Shown here one piece after another: positions 23,600 to 36,141 of a stretch of DNA of 64,000 nucleotides. This DNA comes from Bemisia tabaci (Eukaryota; Arthropoda; Insecta; Hemiptera; Aleyrodidae). The translations under genes and the position numbers were made by a program. Position 1 is the stretch's first letter; each line of letters opens with the position of its first letter. The notes below the pieces were generated by a model, which did no database searches, was not told the origin of the DNA, and was given only the letters and a program-made list of their open reading frames with translations. The DNA lies in contig NC_092794.1 of the NCBI RefSeq assembly GCF_918797505.1, positions 28,402,218-28,466,217 on the forward strand, read 5' to 3'.

Positions 23600-23779
23600 T
23601 CGCAAGTAAATATTTTTAAAATATATTATCAATATTACCTTGACAATATTGCTGCAATATTGTCAGGGGGGCGGACAACAAACTATTGCAGCAATATTAT
23701 TTCGATATTGTTAAAATATTGTTAAAATGTTTTTGACAATATTTCAGCAATATTTTTAAAATATTTCCGTGTTGGGCGG
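23600..23779. mobile_element. partial AATATT-rich element
   Basis: The right end AAATATTTCCGTGTTGGGCG matches the right end of the 22.5-kb element. The interior shares TATTGCAGCAATATT. The left GC-rich end is missing, and an internal GGGGGGCGGACAACAAAC at about 23667 looks like a second left terminus. This suggests a 5'-truncated or tandem copy. Confidence 0.6.
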
Positions 23780-23968
23780 GCGGAGTTTTGCCCTAAAATC
23801 AAGCCTTTTCGGATAAAAGTGGGAAAATTCGCGGAAAAGTCGGAATTCTGAGCAATTTTGGGGGGTTTAGGGGGGGCTTACTCCCTCCCACCACGATAGA
23901 ATTCGCGTAAACAAGAAAAATCTTATTCTACTAGTCGAGAGCTTCTAGAAAATCACCACCCTCAAAAT

Positions 23969-23999
23969 TCCCACGGGGGGGGGGGGGGGGGGGGGGGGT
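23969..23999. repeat. poly-G tract
   Basis: An almost pure G run of about 22 bases. It is a G-quadruplex-capable homopolymer and prone to assembly error. Confidence 0.9.
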
Positions 24000-24025
24000 T
24001 ACCCCTTGCTGGCCCACGGTCTAAG

Positions 24026-24290
24026 AGTACATAGAGTCGTAATGCAAGTGGGAGAGCTAACGCCACTTTTAAGCATTTTCCTGGTCCCGAATTCTGAGAT
24101 TCCTGTGCGGCGTCAGGTCCCTTTTTCGGTACATAATCGATTGTTTGCGATACACGGGGACCCGGCCATATTCCATACCGCCATTTTGGATCGAATATGT
24201 ATCGAAAAAGTGACCCCGCACACCGGGCTCGAAACTCGTCGAGCAGAACATGGCGCCAGCTCTCCCACTTACATTACGACTCCATGTGCT
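24026..24290. mobile_element. MITE with 40-bp TIRs, 265 bp
   Basis: The left end reads AGTACATAGAGTCGTAATGC then AAGTGGGAGAGCTAACGCCA. The right end is its inverted form (TGGCGCCAGCTCTCCCACTT then ACATTACGACTCCATGTGCT) with about five mismatches. The interior is GC-balanced and non-coding. It lies immediately inside the right arm of the 18.6-24.9-kb inverted repeat. Confidence 0.75.
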
Positions 24291-24881
24291 CTATGTTAAT
24301 GTCTTATAAATATAGACTTTTTAGAAATAACTATAATAATGTGCCACCTAAAATCGCCAGTTTACGATTCAAAACATAGGCGGTCGCGCGTCGACCCGCT
24401 CCGTTTTTGCGCTTTTGCTCCCTCAATTTTAAAGATAAACCTATGATGTAATATACCAAATCAATGCTAAAAGAACGATCTAAAACTTTTACTGAAGGAT
24501 ATTTTTTGATCCGGGTCTTCATAAGGATGTAAGTACGGAAAATGCCGGTCAATAATTTTCAATCTTCAATTTCTTTCAATTTTACTCACCTTAAAATTAC
24601 TTTGACATTTAAAACTATAGTTTCTTCAAAAAGTAGACTCAATTACCTACAGTTTCAAAAAAAATTGAGCTCTCCAAGTTTATTTCTCGCTCCGCAGTGA
24701 ATTTTTGAAAATATGTCCAATTTTCAACTTCATCGGACCACTTAGCGGAATCCCCCAAGGGGATTTATGGGGACTTTTGGCTAAAAACACCTTTTCATAT
24801 GAAGAAGCGATTTGGCCTAAATCCGGCCGTATCTTAATTTTTGGCCGGAATCGGCCCCAATACGCCTTCGTTTACTGGACT

Positions 24882-27735
24882 GATAGTCTGTCACACGCAT
24901 TCGTTCGTCCAGCGTTTTTAGGTCACATTTTTTTTGTGCCCAGTGAGGTCATACATATATCCATTTATATACAATCAGCGATCGACTTATCAAAAGACGG
25001 AGATAGTAAGTAATGACACATGATTATGTGTACATTAATAGAATTCAGGGAATGATTGGGAATCATTTCCTTCAGAAGCACTCGTCTCAACCAATATGAT
25101 CGCTTAATACTCCCCTTGGCTTCTTTGTCTATTGTTTTGTCTATCAATTCCAGCAATCAGCCCGTTCGACACTTTCTGCATGATCCGATGTCTCAATATG
25201 GCTTACGCCGGCTTGAGTCGATTTTACACAAAAGTGTGTTGAGCAACCTAGTCCTTTAGGTTGACCTCACGCACAAAAAAAAGTAACACTGAATGACATC
25301 TAACACGGAAATTAACTGTGAGCCTTTTGTTGGCTATTTTTGACTTAATTGTGACCAATGTACTTTTCTCTTCATTTTACATTCTCTGAAAAATACCTTC
25401 GACGCTATGAGCTGTACTTCATTCCGTGCTAAATACACGCACCATCAGTATCTTGTCCTTCTTGCTCGAAAAATAGTCGTATAAGAAGTAGTTTAATAAA
25501 ACCAACAAGTAGAAAAATGTTACCAATTCATTACTAAATCTTCTAAGGTTTCAGTTCCATGCAATGGTTTAATGTTATGTAACCGTTGTGCTTTTTGGAA
25601 ATAATATTATCTTTGAGGAGATCATTATAATCGAAGAATGTGGTAAGCAATAAACTTGAATGGAAAGTTACTATACGTAATTGTTAAAAAACCTTCTCTC
25701 GTTAGTTTCATAAAAAATCATAGACACCAGAAGATATCATCTCTATTAATGCACATTCTGCATGATACTTTTAAGCTTATCGGAAGAAGCAACTATTCGT
25801 GATTGAGGGTAAAGCAAGGAAGCACATCGATCATTTGAAGGGGTTTTATACCTCCCATATCATACTGTGTTCCCGACTCGATATTTTTTGATTCCACAAT
25901 ACTCCTAATACCTGTTACTTGTTAGGTACCTGTTATCGCGATTGTTTTCGTTCAACCGAGCTGAAAAGCTACGGAATGAATATCATCCCTGTTCTGAAAA
26001 GGAGGGGAAGGGAGTCCGAAAGGATGTTCTCCCCGAGATTCAAAGAGTTCTTGAAGGAATTTCGGCCTCTTTTGTTTGTCAAAGATACATTTTAAGCTTT
26101 TAAGCCCCCCCCCCCCCCCCCGCCTTCTTGCATGCAGAGGCGCACTTAGGTGAGACGTGAAATTCTGGAGTCTATAACCCGGTGACCCAGTATTTCCTCC
26201 AAAATGTTTCTTTCAGAAATTTTTTAATCTAAAAAACTACTACCCCTAGTGATATTCTGCCCCTAAATCCTTCCAGATAAATTGCTTTTATCGTACCACT
26301 GTTTCGGTACACTTAAGACCACCCCCCTGTATGAACATCTTAACCGAAAAATTGATATTCACTGACTTATTTGGTATCGTTTAACGAATGCAAAGCTCTT
26401 ATACGGGTCTGTGGCGATTCTTTTACGCGGTGCGACAACACTGATGCTCGTCCGTTCAAACGCATGTAAAACAAATCGATATATGTTGAAGCAGGCTACC
26501 ATACCGAGGATCGACTATTTATAATGTATTTAAGTGAAGGGAAACCAGCGTTGCCAACTTGCAAGTACCGCCTCGGTACGCAACATGAACAGTACGAAAC
26601 TCAGAGGCTCCCATGGACAGAAGGAGCAATGAGCAATAAATGTAGACCGGAAAATCGATTGGGCCTATAAAAGCGGGGAAAGGCGAGTGACGAGCAGAGA
26701 CAGTGAACTATGACTGCGAAGCATTGTGGGGAATAAAGAAATAAAATAAAATAAAAAATTAACATGTAACGCGGAACGGTTGATATGGGCCATGAATTTG
26801 AAGAAACGCCGGAACTGAGTCCCGCAACCCCCTCCCCTCCTCTCTATGCAACCCCCCCCCCTCTGTAAAGCGGCGCCACATCAAAACCCTCCTCAGGCTC
26901 CCTCTCCCCGAAGGATGGGGGCGCTTTCTCTTGTTTGCTATTATCAATTATTCAAGCAGAAAATAGTATTACTCCACAGGTGAGGAGGGGGAATTGAGGA
27001 TGGTGGTGAACGGCGAGAGCTGAGGGAGGAGGGAGTGGAAGGAGTTGCAAAGCGTGGATGAGATAGGGGGGCGTGGGAGCGGGAAGGGATGAGGACGTCG
27101 ATGGTCTTTCATTGATTCTTCGCGACCCTGCGACCAAGATTTCCGCTGCCGGCGAAATCAGCCATCATCTCAATATCCGCAGCGCGTTTTTCCGTCTGGT
27201 AGATCAAACCGGTGATGGGGAGCTATTTCGACTTCCCGGTTATCCACACTGCAAATCTCATGAACGCCCTCTCAGGTTTGTTCGTCGAGACCCTTCGCGG
27301 GAACTATGCGGTATTGATTTTTCTCGGTCTGAATCTTCATAATACGTCATTTCCCTAACGAACGAAAGTAACTCCACTCCGATAGTTCAAAATCGACTCA
27401 AGCAATCAGTTTTTACTGGGTTTGGGCCTCTTGGGCCCGCGTCGACAAACGAACGACCAAAAAAATGAAATGATTTTAATACCCGACTCTCATCTGTCCA
27501 ATCTCCCCCTGGCCAGGAGCGAAAGCACTAATAATAATCGATTGAAAAAATTAGCATATATTGCAAACTTCGCGCCAAGACTGGAACAAAACGGAACGAA
27601 GCAATTCGTCGCTTTCTGATAGTCGGTAGCAAAAGAGCATACCTTCAATTCACTTACCCTACCAACTGTCCAAGATTCAACATTTCCCGCTTAGTTCAAT
27701 TTTGCCCCCCTTCCTAAGCTCTCTGGTCTACTCTC
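24882..27735. other. unannotated 2.8-kb stretch
   Basis: No recognisable coding sequence. A C run lies at 26106-26121 and a purine-rich stretch at 26990-27100. The frames at 24705-25013 and 27073-27342 (89-102 codons) show no domain. Confidence 0.5.
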
Positions 27736-28040
27736 ATATAAAAAAAACCTGGGTCATATTTTCAAGTTCTGATTACAGCGAGCTCATCAAGGGACTATCG
27801 CCTATCGACAACCGCAAAAATCATGGAAATCGGCCCGCCAGAACGCTCAAACGAAGCATAACAAAAAATAAAAAGTTACATTGTTTAAATGGGGGAATTC
27901 GCAACTTTACCACGCAATATAAAAAAAACCTGGGTCATATTTTCAAAATTTGAATAGTAAGGGCTCATCTGGAGACAATTGCCTGTCTATAGCCGCAAAA
28001 ACCATGAGAATTAACCTCGTAGAACGCTGGAATTAAGCGT
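27736..28040 (+). repeat. tandem direct repeat, unit about 181 bp
   Basis: ATATAAAAAAAACCTGGGTC followed by ATATTTTCAA occurs at 27736 and again at 27917. Each copy then has GCTCATC, ATYGCCTRTC, CGCAAAAAYCATG and AGAACGCT in order. The copies are about 80% identical. I cannot name the parent element. Confidence 0.75.
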
Positions 28041-29355
28041 CACCAGGTATGCAAATTCAGGAGGTCTCGCGGAGCTCATAGTATAGATACTTATAGTATA
28101 GACGAGAAAATGCCTGTAGAATTTCTATGGAAAAACTCAAATGCTTTTTGTATGTAATTCAAGGAAAAATCATGTCAATCGATCAGAAATACGTGGCCTC
28201 GCGATTCAAGACCGGCATATTTCGACTTTGACAAGACTGAATATTTTAATTTAGATTATCATTCGTTTTGCGATTTTTTACCGGAGGCGAACAATCGAAA
28301 TTATTTCAAAGTTTTTCTTTGTCAAATTGGTACTGTTGTAGGAATACTTGGCACACTACAGAGAGAGATATGATTCCCGGAAATTTAATCGAAAAAAGCT
28401 TAAAATTCAGAAATTGTTGATTAATCAAATGATCGTCAAATTTTTCTCAAAATAGCCGATGATCGCGATTCACCTCAATGCGAATGGAGTGTATTTTTAG
28501 AGCGTATAGACTCTAGATATACGAATCGATGCCAGTTGAATTCGGGATATCATTGGCAATTTTATAAAATCCGCTGGACTTTTTAAATATGATTTTCCGA
28601 TCGGACCTGAGCCTCACTGAATCCATTCTCTCAGGAACAGCATCGAAAATCGTTTCCAGCGTTTTCCTCATTATTAGCACTCCGTGAAAGGGATGGTTCC
28701 TAGGAAGTCGACGGACCTGCTCTGTGAAACGGGCGGATCAAAAGGTTCCCATCAATCTCAATTCATTAACGGCGTCGTGGGGAAGAGAGGGGGGAGGGGC
28801 GCCCAATTATGTCCTCAGAGATTCTTCAAGTGAGCTCCGACTCTTGGATTCTGCAACATCCGTGAGCATTCCTTTTCCGTTTAATTTTCTTCGCCGGCTT
28901 CGGGAGTTTCCACGGAGTAGGGCATATGGGCAAGGGGAAATCCCCCTCCCCCCCCCATCCAACCCTTTTCCCATCAATTATATTTTAATCATTGATCCCA
29001 CGTCGCTGGCTTTTGCTTCGTCTCATAAATTTATCGGAACTTTCGTGAGGATAAATCAATGGGTGTGGAGCACTGTTGCCATATCGGGTTTCGTTTAAGC
29101 TATGGCGTAAGCCGCGAAAAACGTTAGTTTCTTGCGTTCGTTATCAGTCATCGGCATTGTTACTGACGTTATGAGTTAATATGTAGGCGTAAGTTGGCAA
29201 ATGGCCTGCACATATCTGGAATTATCTCGTGTCTTGCATGATATTTCCCTGGTTTTCTGAGATTTTCAGAAGCGGATCCTTGATGAAAATCCGGGGCGGA
29301 GATCCGTTTGACGTCACGACTGATGGGTCTTTATAACCACCGCTGTGCCACAGTT
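28041..29355. other. unannotated
   Basis: A 124-codon frame at 28724-29098 shows no domain. Nothing else is supported. Confidence 0.5.
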
Positions 29356-29641
29356 TTCTTCTTTTTTTTTTTGAGAGCTTGCGCACTCTAGGTATAGTTC
29401 ATTGGCCTTAGTCGTGTAGACAAACAGCCACCGCTAAATGATGGGAAGATTACAACAACCAACAACAGTAGAAACGGAAGTACAAAGGAAGAAACGAAGG
29501 AAGAAACGAAGAGAAACATCCATGCCACTCCACGGAGACAAGATCTGAGACCATCAAATCTTGCCACCGAGGCCGGGATTCGAACCCGGGACATTAGGTC
29601 TGTGATCAGTTGCGCTAACCACTGGACCAACCGATGTCGGC
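29356..29641 (-). mobile_element. complete tRNA-derived SINE with poly-A tail
   Basis: Read on the minus strand, the element begins near 29641 with GTTGGTCCAGTGGTTAGCG (box A) and CCGGGTTCGAATCCCGG (box B and T arm, 29576-29592). About 190 bp of tRNA-unrelated body follows, then a terminal A run (T run on plus, 29361-29372). The acceptor stem does not pair, so it is not a tRNA gene. GTGCCACAGTT flanks both sides (29345-29355 and 29642-29652), a direct 11-bp target duplication that fixes both ends. Retrotransposition by a LINE is the known mechanism for such elements. Confidence 0.85.
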
Positions 29642-29652
29642 GTGCCACAGTT

Positions 29653-30838
29653 CTTCAATTGGAAACAAACGATGAAGCAAACGTTATTTTTACCCGACAG
29701 CTCTTCCCTTCTTTTCAAAGTAGGCTGATATCTAAGTGGAGGTATTTTTGATTTTTGTTTTTACTTGGGAAACAGAGTAAAAACGGTGAGACTCATGTAT
29801 TTTAATTGTTTTTTCCCCGCAATGCACTGTTTGCAGCGAAAAGCTCAATTTACGTAGATTGTGAAGTTGAAAGTTAGACTCAGACGTTCATGATGCGCTC
29901 ATCATGATTTTGAACTATTTTTCTAAAGAAACAACAAAGTTTTCTTCTTGCTCCAAGAGCAGTTTGCAATGGACCCATCCCTATGGCTACGGTATAATTG
30001 TCTATGACTCTTTGCTCTTCCACGTATCATTAACGCATTATTGTGGTATGACGCTTTTTAAACTGACGAATTAACTGTGCTTGTGTTTCTTATAAACATC
30101 GATAAACGTTAATATTCAATTCAATTCCACCGATATTAAAGGACTCAAAGCTTGCATTTCAAACGATCTGATTGAGATGCATTTGTATAATTTCGTCTTC
30201 ATACCTAATGTTGAAAATCGACAGTCTTCAATCTAACAAGCTTTAAAAGAGTGTCAACAAACAACTGCGTCACCTACATATATAATGATACCCTTTATTT
30301 TATTGAAAGAATGTATTGTACACATTTGCCGATGCCAACAAATTGCAAAGAATGTCATTCATTTTTAATACCGAAAGCATTTTCCAAATTATCATCGGCC
30401 GAATTCGAGGGGAAAATAACTGTAGGGTAGCACTAATCCATTTCTTCCTTTAGAGTCCACCCCTTTGCAAGTTCAATCCAGTCGTTCATTTATAAATGTC
30501 ATCAATAAGAAGGAAATATTATTCACACAAATTTATTACTAAAGTTATTGCTAAGGGCTTCTCACATGTCCATAGACGCTATTAGTGGCGACGTCATCAT
30601 AGGGATTCTCCATTATATCGAATTGGATCCAAACAATAACATTGGCATAACCTCTTTCAATGCTACCAATGCGAAAAAATCGATAAATATCGCTTTTCCG
30701 TGACGTTGCACTAATAGCGTCTATACTTCTCGTTGAGCTGGGAACATTCAATCGATCGTGGGGAGTAAAAATTCAAGAACCAATAAATTCATGTTATTTT
30801 TGCTGGAGTACAAAATAGAGAGGTTGTGAATTGAAGAT
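29653..30838. other. unannotated AT-rich sequence
   Basis: No gene or element is recognised. The 66-codon frame at 30551-30751 has no domain. Confidence 0.5.
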
Positions 30839-31120
30839 CAGGATGGCAAAATTTCATGAAAAATAAAATCTTGAAATTTCATGTGAAATATTTCGTGAAA
30901 TTTCAGAAAAGTATGAAAGATATTGAAAAATATCGGTTCCTTTTCATGTTTCGCAAAATGTATTAATTATAACTTTCTTCTTTATGTATGTTTTTGATTG
31001 CGGGTTGCATACTCCAGCACCTGAAAAATATGAAATGTTTTACAGCCTCGTGAAATTTCATGAAATATTTCACTAAAATGTCCAATCTTTCATTTCCTTC
31101 TTACGTTTCATGCTACCCTG
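30839..31120. mobile_element. possible MITE with imperfect TIRs, 282 bp
   Basis: The start CAGGATGGCAAAATTTCATG and the end CGTTTCATGCTACCCTG are imperfect inverted copies. The interior repeats GAAATTTCATGAAATATTTC-like words. A CAGGG terminus would fit the hAT superfamily, but I see no convincing 8-bp duplication. Confidence 0.45.
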
Positions 31121-34063
31121 CTAAAGACCGAAAAGAGGAGGTGAATTCATAGTAAACCATTATTATCAGATAGACAAGTAAAATATTCTCTCATTTGCTT
31201 TGTAAGTCTCTCCTTTCGATGTTGTTTGTTTTAAGAGCTTTCCTCGTATAACAATGATCGAATCGACGAGTCGTTGAAAAAATATTATAATAAAAATATT
31301 TACCCCTTGTCCTTGAAATGTATCTTATATGCTAGCGCTGTTTTCTTATAAATGCTGGGCAGGCGTTGTTTCCGAATGTGCTCACACCTCTTCACAGCTC
31401 TGAAAGAGGCAGTGAGCTGGGTGAAATTCATCAAAAAAGAAACTATCTAATTTTCCCCCAATAAACATGTATTTACTCATTTGGAATTTTTTGAGCGAAT
31501 CATTGCTCCTCAAGCATTGGCGGATGAATTAATGAAATTTTACATTAACTCAGTCTTACTGATGCATCGTGATGATGATGATGCTTTTAACCCCCCCCCC
31601 CCCCCCCCCCCCCAAAGAGTGGAATGCGTCAAAACCAGTGATGTTTAAAAATGGGTCATACTGACCCATATTAGTCGTATTCGCTTAGAAAAAGTGAGTC
31701 AGTCATCCAAGGGTTAAAATACCATTGTTACTTCAAACATCTATATGTAGGCTTATCCTCTAAAAGCAAGAACACCAAAACATGAAATATCAGATTGCAA
31801 GATAGCATGAGGCTGGTTTCTTAATATGGTGTTCATTTGAATTGAGATAAATTGAAGGAGGACTATCAGACCGACAGTAAGTATTCTTGATAGGCAAATT
31901 GAATGTTTTCTACACCGAGTAAAGGGCTCATTTCTGTTGACACATGGAGGCAGGTACGGCTGTACCTTAAAATCCGCAAGAGCCGATTTCTTCTAATTCT
32001 GCATTATTTTTAGTGGCCGGTGGCAAATCATTTAATGCATCTCTTTGCAAGAATCTATTCATTGTAGTTACACGCTTGAATTTTACTCGATGTAAAAGAA
32101 AATGTTCCTTTTTATAAAACTACGTTAAAGGCCTCCTATAGAATTCCTTCCTTAATTACAATGTAAACTATATGGGATCTTTCTTGGAAAAGGAGTCGTC
32201 CAAAGAACGAACATGAATACGGCCTAGAGTCCCACTCACTCCCTCACCCATTGCAACCACTACTGTGGTGATTAAAAGCTTACAGATACTGGACAGAGAG
32301 AAATCATGTAGTGGGTGTATAAATTGGATAGGACACAAGTTGGGGCATTTGATCGAATTTCCGCGGCTTTTAAGAGCAGTGAGGGTGGGCATGGTGGCGG
32401 CTCATTGTTTATTAGCTCGCTTTCTTAAATGCTCAGATGAGCAAACATCACAGCGTTGAAAGCCACCCGTTTCCTCTACCCACTCTTCATTTATAACTCA
32501 TCGTCAAGTCATTTTATCTCAGATGTTACCTGAATGCCTATCTCTCCGTGTGCACGTCAGCGGTATTCCCGGGCAATTTTGAAAATATATTTTATATTAT
32601 TATGAGGGTGTTCTTTGATGGCAATTTTATACAAAAATGATTTTGACATTATTTTCAAATATTTTCAAGACAATTTAATTGCAAAAATATGTTCCAAATT
32701 CTCAGACAAAATTTTTGAGAGTATTGTAAAGATCCCTGTGAATATATGGGGGGAAAAAAGCTTTATACCAATTCGCACTTGGTCGCATTTTGAAAGCAGC
32801 CTCGCAATATTTTTTGGACTATTTATGTCAATTCGATTGAGATAGTTTAAAAATATTTTCAGTTTAACTGGATAGGCAAGTATACCTGTTTAGTTGTGCT
32901 TGAAAAATAATTGGAGCAGAAACATATCAAATTCGGTGACGTGAACTTAAAACGGATGAAAATGGGTTCAAATCGATCCATTCTTCCAGACTTTTTAGTA
33001 GTCAAAAAAAAAACTGCGAGTTACATTTTTCCATGATAGTTTGGTGGAGTTTGCATTTTTAGCCAGGGAAAAATATAGTAGAAACAAACTTGACGGAAGT
33101 CGTAGAAACCCGCGCTCGCTTCTGATTGGTGCCGGATGACATCATTTGATTCGGCAAGAAACCGGGGCGTTTTAAGTTTGCGGAAAATATGCGCTTTTCG
33201 AACTGCGTATCTCTCGGTTTCTGAGCTACATTTCCGCGGTTTTGGTGTGCGCATCGTGTTCTACGCGCCATTTACCTTCGTAATTATGCATCCACAAGTC
33301 AGAATTCGTTAATGGTTTAATAACCCATTGAGATTGGCGTGGACTTGACGTTTGGATATAAGATCACTTTTAAGAGTGGCAGTTAGCGTGGCAACGTTGG
33401 AGATAAGGAGGACGACGGCTCGTTCGGAACATTCTGATGCACTCGGTGACATTCTGAATTGGCAAATGGACTTAGGATGTGATGGCTGGACGCGAGACCG
33501 CCCTCCCCAATATTGTTTGCATGATATTATGCAAACACCTTTTGAACGTTGCAGCGCACCGCGCCCCACCCAACCTCGCATCCAGGATTATAGTTTTCCG
33601 TTGTTTGAGTTCGACATCCGAACATTATCAATTAAGAGAAATTACCATCGAGTTTGTATACGGGCGCCGGGATTAACGCTCTGGATCAAACAAGAAGCTG
33701 ATTCACTGCCCCGGGCCGCCTCTAATTTCTTGGATATGCAACACAAGCGTCCGCCGAACAGCAATAGTCGCATCCGGGCATCTTCATTTTAGATTCACAA
33801 GGACATCGCGCCTTCATTTTTGGTGTATTTTCCGAAGAAAATTCACTACTGCCTTCTCCCATGATGTCGGACCCAGGCCTGAGACCTTGTGAAGAGCACC
33901 AATCACGGGTCGTAGATCACGAAAATATATGCCATTCAAATTCGTGTGTGTATATATGTGTATGTAAATCAAATGATTTGTTCTGACCGATATTTATATA
34001 AAATGCAGTTTTTTACGAGGTATCGGTCCTAATATTTTTTTGTATGGATTTTTCCATAGAGAG
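31121..34063. other. unannotated 2.9-kb stretch
   Basis: A C run of about 23 bases lies at 31591-31613. The longest frame is 147 codons (33352-33792, plus); I recognise nothing in it and its composition is unremarkable. No splice-framed exon can be argued. Confidence 0.5.
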
Positions 34064-34114
<51 letters not shown>

Positions 34115-34208
34115 GGTTATTTTATGTTTAATAAAGCGAACTTCATGAGTTGTATAACCGTTTTATTTATTTTAAACAAAAAATAAAATATAAATATAAT
34201 ATATAATA

Positions 34209-34299
<91 letters not shown>

Positions 34300-34324
34300 A
34301 GGGTGTGTGTGTGTGTGTGTGTGT
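34064..34324. repeat. compound (AT)n-(AT)n-(GT)n microsatellite
   Basis: An AT run lies at 34069-34112, AT-rich spacer to 34215, a second AT run at 34216-34258 and a GT run at 34259-34324 with one GAGAGG interruption. On the minus strand the CA run directly continues the 3' end of the LINE at 34325, so it probably grew from that element's simple-sequence tail. Confidence 0.95.
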
Positions 34325-34590
34325 TAGTTTTAGTTAACGACGATCAGCATCTAGGCTATTTACGTCGGGGACTAGGCAATTTTAAATTTTTAAATGTAAT
34401 CTCTTGAAGAGTTTTAAAATTTCTGTTACTACTATTGGATTATCTGAACATAAAGGGTGGATGTTATGAGGGAGGGAATTCCGAATTTTGATGCGTGTGG
34501 CATAGGTTTTTGGGCAAGAAAGTAAAATATGGTCGATTGTAAGGGGGGAGTGTTGACATAGAGAGCAGAAAGGAACTGGAGATTTTGAGA

Positions 34591-35469
34591 TTAAATGAGA
34601 ATGAGAGAAAAAGTATGGCCGATTCGCAGTCTCGCAATTTGGACTTCGCAGGTGCGGTGTTTGTCGAAGGAGGTGTTATCATATGGCTTAGGTCTTCTTT
34701 GAAGTAAGTTTTTGTCATTGTTCATCCAGTAGTATTCCCAAGAATCATTGATGTGAGACTGGAGCGCTTTTTTCAAATCTTGTAGAGGAACGAAATGTGT
34801 GTGTAGAGGTATATATATGATATTGATCATAGTCTGAAACCAGGGTGGAAAAGGAGGAATTTCACATCTAGTTGTTTGCAACTGTTTGATGTTATGTTTT
34901 GACTTAAAATCATCAAGCATTATAGTGACACATTTTGAAATGGTTTTAACAGTGGCCGTATCCTCTAATTGTTTGGAAAAAAGAGAAGAATAAGTGGGAT
35001 GATTAGGGAGACTCATAAACTTGGCGATATAGCCTGCCAGTAGTCTTTGGCGTCTCCAATAGAGAGGTGGTTCCCCTGCTTCTGCGCAAATGGACAGAGA
35101 GGGGCTTGTTCTAAATGCCCCCAGAACTAAGCGAAGTGATGAAGTGTGAATAGAGTCTAATTTTCTCAAATGAAAATCCGCTGCACTCTGGTAGATGAAA
35201 CATCCATAATCTATGGTTGATCTGATAAGGCTTCTATATAAGGTGAGAAGAGTGATTCTATCGCTTCCCCAGGTTGTATTTGAAAGGTACTTTAATATGT
35301 TCATTCTTCGTTTACATTTAGCCACAAGATTTGAAATGTGGTCAGCCCAAGTCATTTTTTGATCAAAAATTAGTCCTAAGTACGTAACTGTTGTCTTGAA
35401 AAAGATTTGATTACCAGAGAGAAAAATTTTCGGGGGTTTTGGTAGCTTTTTCTTCCTGCTAAAGATCAT
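34591..35469 (-). pseudogene. C-terminal region of the I-like LINE ORF2
   Basis: 292 open codons. YLGLIFDQKMTW with AKCKRRMNILKYLS is the thumb region typical of I/Jockey-group ORF2. YRSLIRSTIDYGCFIYQSA and EAGEPPLYWRR follow, then PPFPPW, LQSHINDSWEYYW and IARLRIGHT. The frame is open upstream of the ATG into the RT. The short distance from PPFPPW to LQSHI shows that the RNase H domain has been lost. The zinc-finger-like CSLC...HILLSCP tail continues in another frame below 34620. Confidence 0.85.
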
Positions 35470-35571
35470 TCCAACTGTCTTCTGAGGTGAAAAGCTGAAA
35501 CCTGTTTTGTCTGCCCAATCTTGAAGTTTTTGTACACAGATTCGGAAGAGTTTGTGGATATTCTAGGGTTT

Positions 35572-36141
35572 TTAACATATGAAGTAAATACAGAAATCGT
35601 CCATGAATAGAGATGTTTCGACTGACTTTGGAATGCATTCTAAGATTGAGTCAATTGCAATGGCAAAAAGCGTGCAACTCAAAACACTTCCCTGAGGAAT
35701 TCCATTCAATAATTCGTGAATTTCAGAATAGATATTCCCTATTCTTACTCTAAAAAGTCTACGTTTCAAGAAGTTTGTGATCATAAAAGGAAGGTGGCCT
35801 CGGAAACCCCATTTATGTAGATTTTTGAGGATGTTGTATCGCCAAGTGGTATCATACGCTTTCTCTATGTCAAAGAAAATGGCGTATGTATCTCATCTTT
35901 TAAGAAAACCTTCCTGAATAGTACTTTGAATTTTAATGAGGTGATCGTAAGTAGACCGATTTTTCCGAGCTCCAGACTGGATGTTATTCCAAGCAGATTT
36001 TTGATTAAGAGTGTAGATGAGCCTCTTATTAATCATAGATTCATACAGTTTACAAAGGGTGGAGGTAAGCAAAATTGGCCTATAACTGGAAGGTTTGGTC
36101 TTATCTTTTCCAGGTTTTGCAATCGGAATAAGTTGATTCAA
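35572..36141 (-). pseudogene. reverse transcriptase palm fragment
   Basis: Two pieces (36141-35893 and 35784-35572) are in one frame, separated by a TGA stop. Between them the frame reads FFDIEKAYDTTW, the first catalytic Asp motif. GIPQGSVLS and the LFMDDF active site follow. The first residue of the xxDD box is Met where Ala or Val is usual. Sequence after FMDDF is broken by a stop and a frame change. It is part of the 34325-37400 LINE. Confidence 0.85.

Larger units (their letters stand above)
18591..24881. mobile_element. 540-bp inverted repeats enclosing 5.2 kb
   Basis: 18591-19123 (starting AGTCCAGTAAAC, ending TTTTAGGTGGCAC) recurs inverted at 24339-24881 (starting GTGCCACCTAAAATCG, ending GTTTACTGGACT). 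Identity is about 95% by eye. Both arms keep the same frame of about 71 codons (18910-19125 plus; 24331-24552 minus) with two or three substitutions. The interior is a patchwork of other repeats with no transposase. It could be one long-TIR element stuffed with insertions, or two separate copies in opposite orientation. Confidence 0.7.

Noticed and set aside
29575..29641. Functional tRNA gene on the minus strand
   Set aside because: Box A and B are present but the acceptor stem does not pair, and a SINE body, A tail and target duplications are present.
33352..33792. 147-codon plus frame
   Set aside because: No recognisable domain, no supporting signals, and length compatible with chance; left as unannotated.
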